Shown here: piece after piece, positions 46,301-53,999 of the stretch
Position numbering within the stretch: the stretch's first letter is position 1
How the letters are laid out: the number at the start of each line of letters is the position of its first letter
Assembly (NCBI RefSeq): GCF_025791835.1
Contig: NZ_JAOXLP010000015.1
Coordinates: 1-64,000, forward strand
DNA from: Roseomonas xinghualingensis
GTDB lineage: Bacteria > Pseudomonadota > Alphaproteobacteria > Acetobacterales > Acetobacteraceae
Direction of reading: 5' to 3'
Length of the DNA stretch: 64,000 nt
Translations under genes and position numbers: made by a program
The notes under the pieces: model-generated
The model's database searches: none
The model's input: only the letters and a program-made list of their open reading frames with translations
Told to the model about the DNA's origin: nothing

Positions 46301-47546
46301 GGCTGCTGCGCCCGATCTCGAAGCTGCCCGGGCTGCCGCCCAGGCCGCGCGCAACGCTCTGACGGAGGCACGCCGCGAGGAGGCTGAGGCCCGTGCCGCG
46401 CGTCTGGCCCTTGATGCGGAGGAAGGACGCTTCGCGACCCGCCGCGCCGCGCTGGAGGAGGAAGCCGCCTCCTGGGCTGCACGGCGGACGGATGCCGCCA
46501 ACCGGCTGATCGAGCTTTCCGCGCGCCGGGAGGCCGCCTCCGCCGAGGCCGAGGCCGCTGCCGAGGCGCCGGAGGAGGCCGCCGCCCAGCTGGTGAGTGC
46601 CGCGCGCATGCTGGCTGAGGTGGAGCAGGCCCATGCCGAGGCCGCCGCCGCCCTGGCCACCGCTGAGACGGAGGCGCGCGACGCCGCCGAGGCGCGCCGG
46701 CAGGCCGATGCCACCTTTGCCGCGGCGCGTGAGGCCCAGGCCCGTGCCGATGGCGCCGCTGCCCGCGCCGAGGATGAGGGGCGCGCCGTCGCCACGCGCA
46801 TCATGGAGCGGCTGGGCCCGGATACGGAACTCCCGGAAGCGCCCGAGGACCTGTCCGACGCAGCCGAGGAGAAGGCCCGCCGCAAGACCGAGCGCCTGGC
46901 GCGCGAGCGCGAGGAAATGGGCCCGGTCAATCTCCGCGCCGATGTGGAGATGGCGGAGGTGGAGGAGCGCCTCGCGAATCTGGAGAGGGAACGCGAGGAA
47001 ATCAGCCATGCCATCGCCAAGCTGCGCGGCTCGATCGGCCATCTGAACCGCGAGGGGCGGGAGCGCCTGCGCGCGGTGTTCGACCGGGTGGATGCCGAGT
47101 TCCGGGCCCTGTTCACCCGTCTCTTCGGTGGCGGCCGTGCGCATCTGGCGCTGGTCGGCTCCGACGATGTGCTGGAGGCGGGGCTGGAGATCTATGCCGA
47201 GCCTCCGGGGAAGAAGCTCTCGGCTCTGTCCCTTCTCTCAGGTGGCGAGCAGGCGCTGACGGCGCTCTCCCTGATTTTTGCGGTGTTCCGCTGTCAACCC
47301 GCGCCCGTTTGCGTGCTGGACGAGGTGGACGCGCCGTTGGACGATGCGAATGTGGAGCGACTCTGCAATTTGCTGGAAGCGATGACGGAGGGGGGCACGC
47401 GCTTCCTTGTCGTCACGCACCATCCGCTGACCATGGCGCGGATGCACCGGCTCTACGGCGTTACGATGCAGGAGCGGGGAATATCGCGGCTGCTCTCGGT
47501 CGATCTGGGCCGGGCAGTGGAGATGGCAGAGGGAGGAGCGGCCTGA
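43353..47546 (+). CDS. smc: Chromosome segregation protein Smc with N-terminal extension
   Basis: A 1397-residue SMC ATPase, long for bacteria (about 1150-1200). Residues 1-67 are an acidic, low-complexity extension before the usual [20 protein letters not shown]. Walker A is [20 protein letters not shown]. Two very Ala/Arg/Glu-rich coiled coils (about 230-645 and 790-1210) flank a hinge near 650-785. The C-terminal head has the signature [17 protein letters not shown] and Walker B [16 protein letters not shown] 43353 overlaps the preceding TAA (TAATG). It compacts and segregates the chromosome with ScpA/ScpB, encoded elsewhere. Confidence 0.93.
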   Translation: [1397 protein letters not shown]

Positions 47547-47668
47547 CGCCGAACTGGGACACAGGCTTGATCCGTGTCAATGCGCGCGACGTCAAAATGG
47601 TTTAATCGTAACTGCATATTATGTTCGATTTGGAGTGTGGCGTGAAGCCCTTGTGACTTCAAAAAAAG

Positions 47669-47697
47669 TTGACCTTCTTTCGGGAGAGTTGTACTTC
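47669..47697 (+). promoter_or_regulatory. Possible promoter of the pterin/c-di-GMP cassette
   Basis: In an A+T-richer gap after smc, TTGACC (47669-47674), 17 bases, then TACTTC (47692-47697) could be a sigma70-type promoter. The -10 match is weak. The position, about 65 bases before the PTPS-like start, is suitable. Confidence 0.3.
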
Positions 47698-47762
47698 CGC
47701 TGCGGCGTGCACGGAAACGCGAGGTGCGTTCCCTGTGCTCGAAACGTCGGAGTGGGTTTGCT

Positions 47763-48116
47763 GTGATCGAGATGTTCCGCGAGTTCACCTTCGAGGCTGC
47801 GCATAAGACAACGCCCGACACGCCGCTTCACGGGCATACCTTCAAGGTCAAGGTGGTCCTGACGGGCGAGCCGCATCCGGTCTATGGTTGGTCCCATGAT
47901 CTGCTTGAGGTCGAGCCGGTGATCTCCCGGCTCCGTTCCCGGCTGGACCACACCTACCTGAATGACATCGAGGGCCTCGAGATTCCGACCCTGGAGAATG
48001 TGGCCGGCTGGGTCTGCCGCCATCTCGACAAGGAGATCCAGGGGGTGGATCGCGTCGAGGTGCGCCGTGGCCTCGAAGGGGCTGGCGAAGGCGTCGTGTT
48101 CCGCAACAGGCGCTGA
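47763..48116 (+). CDS. 6-carboxytetrahydropterin synthase/PTPS-like protein lacking the catalytic cysteine
   Basis: A 117-residue T-fold protein that aligns end to end with QueD. FREFTFEAAHKT and LHGHTFKVKV supply three zinc-binding His, and LDHTYLNDIEGLE keeps the Asp-His pair. The loop that in QueD carries the catalytic Cys is shortened to TTPDTP with no Cys. The C-terminal ET motif whose Glu anchors the pterin reads VEVRRGLEGAG. It is therefore not an orthodox QueD and may make or bind another pterin. GTG 47763 has GGAG ten bases upstream; ATG 47772 is possible. It heads the folE-pruR-dcpA-like cassette. Confidence 0.8.
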   Translation: MIEMFREFTFEAAHKTTPDTPLHGHTFKVKVVLTGEPHPVYGWSHDLLEVEPVISRLRSRLDHTYLNDIEGLEIPTLENVAGWVCRHLDKEIQGVDRVEVRRGLEGAGEGVVFRNRR

Positions 48117-48191
48117 TCGCCTCGGCACTGATGCCAGGCGGCCGGCGCTCTCCGCCGAAGCCGTAGCCTATCCGTTTCAGGAGGCCTCCAA

Positions 48192-48863
48192 GTGAGCGTT
48201 ACGCTTCGGCGTCTGCAATCCCGCGCCAGCCCGGCGAACGAGGCTCTCGACGAGCCGCTTTCGGCTGGTGAGCGGGAGGCCATGATCTGTGCCGCCAGCG
48301 AGAAGCTGGAGGAGCTGCTCGACATCCTGCGTATCGATCACCGGAACGACCCGAACACCCGCGGCACGCCCGTGCGGGTGGCGAAGATGTTCGTGAACGA
48401 ACTCATGCGCGGGCGTGCTGTCGCTCCTCCGTCACTTACGGATTTCGAGAACCGGCTTGTCTATCAGGGTATGATCGTGACGGGGCCGATCGAAGTCCGC
48501 TCCACCTGCGCGCATCACCTCATGCCGATTCGCGGCGAGGCCTTCATTGGCGTGCTGCCCTCGGCCACGGGGAAGGTGCTCGGGCTTTCAAAGTACGACC
48601 GCGTCGTCGATCATTTCGCATCCCGCCTGCAGACACAGGAGGAGCTCGTTCAGCAGATCGGCGAATTCCTGTGGCAGAATACGAATCCCCGTGGCCTCGC
48701 TGTCCGGATCAGCGCGGCTCACATGTGCCGTATGCAGCGCGGCGTGCGCGCGGGGAATGGACGCATGGTGACGAGCGCCTATTTCGGTGCGCTCTCGGAA
48801 GAGCCGGCTCTTAAGGACGAATTCCTGCGCGAGTGTGTGACACTCGACGGTTCATCGCGCTAA
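48192..48863 (+). CDS. folE: GTP cyclohydrolase I
   Basis: A 223-residue GCH-I converting GTP to 7,8-dihydroneopterin triphosphate. Zinc ligands are in VRSTCAHHLMPIRGEAFIGV (Cys, His) and in SAAHMCRMQRGVR (Cys). DPNTRGTPVRVAKMFVNELM and LSKYDRVVDHFASRLQTQE are standard. GTG start at 48192 behind GGAGGCCTCCAA. Placed between the PTPS-like and PruR-like genes, it probably supplies the pterin precursor for the signalling pair downstream, besides or instead of folate synthesis (inference). Confidence 0.94.
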   Translation: MSVTLRRLQSRASPANEALDEPLSAGEREAMICAASEKLEELLDILRIDHRNDPNTRGTPVRVAKMFVNELMRGRAVAPPSLTDFENRLVYQGMIVTGPIEVRSTCAHHLMPIRGEAFIGVLPSATGKVLGLSKYDRVVDHFASRLQTQEELVQQIGEFLWQNTNPRGLAVRISAAHMCRMQRGVRAGNGRMVTSAYFGALSEEPALKDEFLRECVTLDGSSR

Positions 48864-48900
48864 ACTCAGATCTGAAAACCCTGAGGGGAAGGATCTGAGC

Positions 48901-49425
48901 GTGACTGGTCTTTTGATCGGCAAGCGCACCTTGATGACGACGATCGGTATGGCTGCCGCAGCGGTGGCGCTGCCGAGCCGGGCTTCCGCGCTTCCGCAGC
49001 CCACTGAGTCGCCGATCCTGAGGATCGCCGGAAAAATCCGCATAAAGAACGATGGCGATGCCGCCGTGTTCGACCGGCCCATGCTCGACAGCCTGGGTTC
49101 GGCCACGATCACGAGCGTCACGCCTTGGTTCGATGGCCCGGTACGCTTCGATGGCGTTCCCATGGCGAAGCTGATGGAAACCGTCGGGGCGACCGGGGAG
49201 ATGCTGACCGCCATCGCGCTGAACGACTACTCGACGGACATTCCGATCTCGGACTTCGCACGCTTCGGCGTCCTCCTTGCCACGAAGCGGAACGGCGCTC
49301 CGATGCGGGTGAGCGAGAAGGGGCCGCTTTTCATCGTCTACCCCTATGATTCGAATCCCGAGCTGCGCTCAAGGCTCTATTACAGCCGCTCCGCCTGGTC
49401 GGTTGCCCAGCTCATCATTCAATGA
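48901..49425 (+). CDS. Exported PruR-like pterin-sensor protein (molybdopterin-oxidoreductase fold)
   Basis: A 174-residue protein with a signal peptide (RTLMTTIGMAAAAVALPSRA, then SA) and a small sulfite-oxidase-type molybdopterin-binding fold: LRIAGKIRIKNDGDAAVFDR, VTPWFDGPVRFDGVPMAKLM, IALNDYSTDIPISDFARFGV, VSEKGPLFIVYPYDSNPELR and RSAWSVAQLIIQ. It contains no cysteine at all, so it lacks the Mo-ligating Cys of true sulfite oxidases. In Agrobacterium, PruR is such a periplasmic pterin-responsive protein encoded before dcpA. GTG start after GGGGAAGGATCTGAGC; the stop overlaps the next start. Confidence 0.82.
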   Translation: MTGLLIGKRTLMTTIGMAAAAVALPSRASALPQPTESPILRIAGKIRIKNDGDAAVFDRPMLDSLGSATITSVTPWFDGPVRFDGVPMAKLMETVGATGEMLTAIALNDYSTDIPISDFARFGVLLATKRNGAPMRVSEKGPLFIVYPYDSNPELRSRLYYSRSAWSVAQLIIQ

Positions 49426-51941
49426 GCGAACAGGATGCCTCGGGGCCTGAGGGCAACCGGGGCAGCGCTTCCGGAGACTTCATGCGCCCCAAGGACAGGC
49501 GCAGCCCGGCTGCCTCTTCCGGGGCTCGCGTACAGACCGTTTTCATTGTTCTGGGCGTGCTGCTGGCTGGTGCCGCCGCTTATGCCTCAAGTCTCATTTT
49601 TGAGCGGCAGGAGGCACTCGCCAAGATATCCCGCTACAATCTTGGTTGGACGGCGGGCCAGGCGGTGCAGGAGGTTTCCAGGGTTCAGGCGTCGCTTGGC
49701 GCTTTTGCGTTGACCCGCGGCGAGGATGAACTGGACGCCGTCAGGATGTGGGTCGACATCGTCGAGAGCCGCATCACCATCCTCCGCCGGGGAGAGACGG
49801 GGGCGTTCATCCGGGCCGATCCCGAACTCGACCGGATCGTCAATCAGATGGCCGCGGCGATCGACGCGGCACGCCCCCTGCTGGAGTCGCTGAACGAGCC
49901 GGGGCACCTCATGCAGTTGATGCGCAACCTCCAGCAGCTCAACGCTCCCGTGGCGCGCCTTGCATCGGTGGCGCATGCCCGTGGTGCCGATCTCGCGGCG
50001 CAGGATACGCGGCAGCTTGACCGGCTGCAGAGCATATTCTCCAACCTGCTGCTTGGCCTGATCGTGTGCTGCCTGGCGCTGACGGTGATCGCCTCCTGGC
50101 GCAACCGCCTCCTCGCCAAGTCCAATGCCGAGGTGCAGGCCCTCGTGCAGGACCTGACGGTGACGGGGAAAAGCCTGTCCGACGCGAATCACCGCGTGCA
50201 GGAGGCCATGGCGGCACTGACGGAGCAGAACCAGATCCTGAAGCGGCGCGATGCCGAACTCCTGCGGCAGAACCAGCTTTTCGATGCGGCGCTGAACAAC
50301 ATGTCGCAGGGGCTCGGCATGTTTGATGCCGAGCATCGCCTCATCGTCAGCAACCGCCGCTTCAGCGATCTTTTCAGGCTTCCAGCCGATGCCGCGAAAC
50401 CGGGTGCGCATGCGGCGGAGCTGCTGGCGCTTGCCGGCTCTGCTTCCGATGGTTTCGGGAAGGTCGTGACCGAAGCGGCCTGGGCCGAGCACCAGGAACT
50501 GGCTGCCCGGTCGAGGGCCTCGACCTTCGTCCGCGAGGACGAGGAGGGGCGCTCCCTGTCGATCTCACACCAGCCGCTTGCCGATGGCGGCTGGGTGGCG
50601 ACTTATGAGGACGTGACCGAGAGCCGCAGGGCCGAGGCCCGCATCCGGCATCTTGCGAACCACGATGCCGTCACCGGCCTGCCCAATCGCCGCCAGTTCA
50701 GTGAGCGGCTCGGCGAGGCGCTTCGTGACCATGGCTCCCATATCGCGGTGCTGTTCCTCGACCTGGATCAGTTCAAGAACGTGAACGACACGCTCGGCCA
50801 TCAGGCGGGTGACGAACTCCTGCGTTCTGTGGCGGCCCGGATCCGCGAGATCCTGCGCGAGGACGATCTGGTCGCCAGGCAGGGAGGAGACGAGTTCGCC
50901 GTGCTGATGAAGGGCAAGGCGGCTCAGCCGGAGCATGCCGAGGCACTCGCGGTGCGCATCATCGAGGCCTTCGCGACGCCCTTCGCTATCGGCAACTATC
51001 AGGCCTCCGTCGGGGTGAGCATCGGGATTTCAAGCGTCACCGCGCCCATGGCCAGTGCGGAGACCCTGCTCAAGCATGCCGATATGGCGCTTTACAAGGC
51101 GAAGGCGGCGGGGCGGGCAACCTACCGGACCTTCGAGGCGTCCATGGCCGCCGAGTTGCAGGCCAGGATGGATCTGGAGACTGACCTGCGCGGCGCCCTG
51201 GAGCGTTCGGAGCTGGAAGTGCACTATCAGCCTCTGCTCGACCTCCGGCGTGGGCATCTGAGCGGGTTCGAGGCGCTGCTGCGGTGGCGGCACCCGGTGC
51301 GTGGCATGGTATCGCCCGCCGAGTTCATCCCGATCGCCGAGGATACGGGTTTGATCGTGCCGATCGGCGAATGGACCCTGCGCCAAGTCTGCATGGATGC
51401 GGCGACCTTCCCGAAGGGCACGAAGGTCGCGGTGAACATCTCGCCGGTTCAGTTCGCGGGCACCGACCTCCTGGAACTGGTGCGCGATGCGCTGGCCCGC
51501 TCCGGCATGGAGGCGATCTCCCTTGAACTGGAGATCACGGAATCGGCGCTCATGCAGGATAGCGAGGCGGTGGTGGAGCTGCTGCACCGCCTGCGCGCGC
51601 TGGGGGTGCGCATCGCGCTCGACGATTTCGGGACGAAGTATTCCTCGCTGACCTATTTGCGCAGCTTCCCCTTCGACAAGATCAAGATCGACCAGTCCTT
51701 TGTGCGGGACATGGCCACGCGGGAGGATTGCCTGGCGATCGTGCGCTCCGTCGCGCGCCTTGCCTCTCAGCTCGGCATGACGGCCACTGCCGAGGGTGTG
51801 GAGACCAGCGCGCAGCTCGATCAGGTTCGGGAGGCCGGCTGCACGGAGGCGCAGGGCTATTTCTTCGGCCGGGCGGAGCCGGTGGAGAGTATCCGGCGCT
51901 GGTTCGAGACGACGCGGCCCATACTGGTCGCCAACGGGTGA
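49422..51941 (+). CDS. DcpA-like membrane PAS-GGDEF-EAL c-di-GMP cyclase/phosphodiesterase
   Basis: An 839-residue protein. TM1 (about residues 36-58, TVFIVLGVLLAGAAAYASSL), a periplasmic helical domain (60-200), TM2 (about 203-225, LLLGLIVCCLALTVIASWRN), a PAS-like domain (about 285-400, NNMSQGLGMFDAEHRLIVSN), GGDEF (intact RQGGDEFAVL with an upstream I-site REDD) and EAL (intact FEALLRW, EITES, DDFGTKYSSL, KIDQSFV, EGVET). Both activities look possible, as in Agrobacterium DcpA. ATG overlaps the PruR-like stop. The periplasmic domain is the likely contact for the PruR-like protein. Confidence 0.9.
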   Translation: MSEQDASGPEGNRGSASGDFMRPKDRRSPAASSGARVQTVFIVLGVLLAGAAAYASSLIFERQEALAKISRYNLGWTAGQAVQEVSRVQASLGAFALTRGEDELDAVRMWVDIVESRITILRRGETGAFIRADPELDRIVNQMAAAIDAARPLLESLNEPGHLMQLMRNLQQLNAPVARLASVAHARGADLAAQDTRQLDRLQSIFSNLLLGLIVCCLALTVIASWRNRLLAKSNAEVQALVQDLTVTGKSLSDANHRVQEAMAALTEQNQILKRRDAELLRQNQLFDAALNNMSQGLGMFDAEHRLIVSNRRFSDLFRLPADAAKPGAHAAELLALAGSASDGFGKVVTEAAWAEHQELAARSRASTFVREDEEGRSLSISHQPLADGGWVATYEDVTESRRAEARIRHLANHDAVTGLPNRRQFSERLGEALRDHGSHIAVLFLDLDQFKNVNDTLGHQAGDELLRSVAARIREILREDDLVARQGGDEFAVLMKGKAAQPEHAEALAVRIIEAFATPFAIGNYQASVGVSIGISSVTAPMASAETLLKHADMALYKAKAAGRATYRTFEASMAAELQARMDLETDLRGALERSELEVHYQPLLDLRRGHLSGFEALLRWRHPVRGMVSPAEFIPIAEDTGLIVPIGEWTLRQVCMDAATFPKGTKVAVNISPVQFAGTDLLELVRDALARSGMEAISLELEITESALMQDSEAVVELLHRLRALGVRIALDDFGTKYSSLTYLRSFPFDKIKIDQSFVRDMATREDCLAIVRSVARLASQLGMTATAEGVETSAQLDQVREAGCTEAQGYFFGRAEPVESIRRWFETTRPILVANG

Positions 51942-51980
51942 CCTGCTGCCGGGCCTCGCCTGAGGCCCGGGATGGCCGGC

Positions 51981-52964
51981 TCAGGCCACGCCGATCCTGA
52001 GCAGGTCGTGCAGGTGCAGGATCCCGGCAGGGCGGTCCTGCTCCAGCACGAAAAGGCTGGTGATGCGGCGCTCGTTCATCAGGGCCAGGGCTTCCTCGGC
52101 CAGCGCATCGGGGCCGATGGTGCGGGGATTGCGCGACATGGCATCGCGCACGGGGCCATCCTTGAAGCCGGCCTGGAAGGTGCGCCGCAGGTCGCCATCC
52201 GTCACCGCCCCGACCAGCCGGCCTTCCGCGTTCACCACGGCGGTGATGCCGAAGCGCTTGCCGGTCATCTCCATGATGGCCAGGGAGAGGGTGGCATCCT
52301 CCGGCACGATCGGCACGGCCTCGCCGCCATGCATCACGTCGCGCACCTTGCGGAGTTGGGAACCGAGCTTGCCGCCGGGGTGGAAACGGCGGAAATCCTG
52401 CGCCGAGAAGGCGCGGCGCGACAGCAGCGTGACCGCCAGCGCATCGCCGATCGCCATCTGCATGGTGGTGGAGGTGGTCGGGGCCAGGCCGTTCGGGCAG
52501 GCTTCCGGCATGGTGGGCAGGATGAGCGGGATGTCGGCCGCCGCGCCAAGCGCGCTGCCGGCGCGGGAGGTGATGGCGATGAGGGTAACGCCCCAGCGCC
52601 GCGTATAGGCGATCAGATCCGCCAGCTCCGGCGCCTCCCCTGACCAGGAGAGCGCGACGACCACGTCATTGTCACCGATCATGCCCAGATCGCCATGGCT
52701 CGCCTCGGCGGGATGGACGAAATAGGCGGGGGTGCCGGTGGAAGCGAGGGTGGCGGCGATTTTGCGCCCGACATGGCCAGACTTGCCCATGCCGGTGACG
52801 ATCACTCTTCCACTGGCTTCACCGATGGCTGAAGCAGCGCGATCGAAGGCGGCGCCCAGTTCCCCATCCAGTGCGGCGCGCAGGGCCACCAGCCCCTCTG
52901 CCTCAAGCGACAGGGTGCGGCGGGCGGCATCCAGGGCGGGGGGCGGGGAAAGCGTCTGGTCCAT
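51981..52964 (-). CDS. kdsD: Arabinose-5-phosphate isomerase, KpsF/GutQ/KdsD family
   Basis: A 327-residue protein with an N-terminal SIS domain (VIVTGMGKSGHVGRKIAATL; VALSWSGEAPELADLIAYTR; PTTSTTMQMAIGDALAVTLL) and two CBS domains (DATLSLAIMEMTGKRFGITA and PDALAEEALALMNERRITSL). FHPGGKLG carries a conserved His. It makes D-arabinose 5-phosphate, the first step of the Kdo branch of LPS synthesis. GAGGAAA lies before the ATG at 52964. Confidence 0.93.
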   Translation of the reverse strand: MDQTLSPPPALDAARRTLSLEAEGLVALRAALDGELGAAFDRAASAIGEASGRVIVTGMGKSGHVGRKIAATLASTGTPAYFVHPAEASHGDLGMIGDNDVVVALSWSGEAPELADLIAYTRRWGVTLIAITSRAGSALGAAADIPLILPTMPEACPNGLAPTTSTTMQMAIGDALAVTLLSRRAFSAQDFRRFHPGGKLGSQLRKVRDVMHGGEAVPIVPEDATLSLAIMEMTGKRFGITAVVNAEGRLVGAVTDGDLRRTFQAGFKDGPVRDAMSRNPRTIGPDALAEEALALMNERRITSLFVLEQDRPAGILHLHDLLRIGVA

Positions 52965-53196
52965 GATGTTTCCTCGGTGGTCCTGGCCAGCGGAACCTCG
53001 CGGGACGGGGACACAGGGTCCGGGGGGCGTATAGCCGCGCATGGGCGCCTGGGGACACCCCCACGCGCGGCAGGGCTGACCGGCGTGCGGGATACGCTTC
53101 GCCGGGCGGGCATCCCGCGCTATGGGAGCGGGATGAAGGGGCCCAGGCCCCGGGCATGAGGCAAAGCGGGGCAGGAAGATGGAGCGGCGCGCGACA

Positions 53197-53841
53197 ATGG
53201 ACCAGACGATCCACCCCCGGCTCACCCTGCTTTCCCATCCACTGGTGCAGCACAAGCTGACCATCATGCGGCGGCGGGAGACCCCCACCGGCGAATTCCG
53301 CGCCCTCGCGCGCGAGATCAGCATGCTGATGGCCTATGAGCTGACACGCGACCTACCGGTCGAGGCGGTGCCGATCGACACGCCGCTGGAACCGATGATG
53401 GCGCCGACCATCGCGGGCAAGAAGCTTTGCATCGTCTCGATCCTGCGGGCGGGGGACGGTATCGCCTCGGGGATGCTGGACCTCGTGCCCTCGGCGCGCG
53501 TCGGACATGTCGGGCTCTATCGCGATCCGGTCACGCAGCGTCCCGTGGAATACTATCTGAAGCTGCCCGATGACGTGGCGGAGCGGCTGGTGATCGTGGT
53601 GGACCCGATGCTGGCCACCGGCCATTCGGCCGCGGCCGCGCTGAGCCGGCTTCGGGCCGCCGGCTGCGCCAACCTGCGTTTCGCCTGCCTGCTGGCGGCG
53701 CCGGAGGGGCTCGCCGTGCTGGCCCAGGCGCATCCGGATGTGCCGGTCTTCACCTGCGCGGTGGACCGGGCGCTGGACGAGCACGCCTATATCCGCCCTG
53801 GCCTGGGCGATGCCGGAGACCGCCTCTTCGGCACGAAATAA
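53197..53841 (+). CDS. upp: Uracil phosphoribosyltransferase
   Basis: A 214-residue UPRT salvaging uracil to UMP with [64 protein letters not shown], the PRPP loop [19 protein letters not shown] and the C-terminal [18 protein letters not shown] are diagnostic. The ATG at 53197 has GGAG ten bases upstream; an earlier ATG at 53179 abuts AGGAAG and is less likely. Confidence 0.95.
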   Translation: MDQTIHPRLTLLSHPLVQHKLTIMRRRETPTGEFRALAREISMLMAYELTRDLPVEAVPIDTPLEPMMAPTIAGKKLCIVSILRAGDGIASGMLDLVPSARVGHVGLYRDPVTQRPVEYYLKLPDDVAERLVIVVDPMLATGHSAAAALSRLRAAGCANLRFACLLAAPEGLAVLAQAHPDVPVFTCAVDRALDEHAYIRPGLGDAGDRLFGTK

Positions 53842-53951
53842 GCGCTGGCCGGGGAGGGAGACCCGCCCCGGCGAGGCCATCTTCCCTGGTCAGTCCAAGC
53901 TGAAACCGAAGTTGGTTCCGGTTCCTGCCGCTGGTCACTGGTTCCGGGCCG

Positions 53952-53987
53952 CCTGGCTTGCGACATAACCGGCCATCGCAAGCCAGG
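53952..53987 (+). repeat. Perfect 12-bp inverted repeat directly before the epimerase ribosome binding site
   Basis: CCTGGCTTGCGA, 12 bases, TCGCAAGCCAGG. The right arm ends one base before the AGAGGAACAGC Shine-Dalgarno region of the gene at 54000. No T-run follows, so it is not a standard terminator. An RNA hairpin in the leader or a DNA operator are both plausible. A 9-base direct repeat TGGTTCCGG at 53913 and 53939 lies just upstream. Confidence 0.75.
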
Positions 53988-53999
53988 AAGAGGAACAGC

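Noticed and set aside
44662..46482. Long Pro/Arg-rich minus-strand frames opposite smc.
   Set aside because: They mirror the Ala/Glu-rich coiled-coil codons of smc and lack ribosome sites or domains.
43353..47546. Repetitive GCC/GCG-rich DNA inside smc as a possible tandem repeat or repeat array.
   Set aside because: The periodicity is irregular codon-level Ala/Arg/Glu usage from coiled coils, not an exact repeat unit.
49350..49370. A GATTCGAATCCC motif resembling a tRNA T-arm.
   Set aside because: It lies inside the PruR-like coding sequence and no acceptor or anticodon stems surround it.
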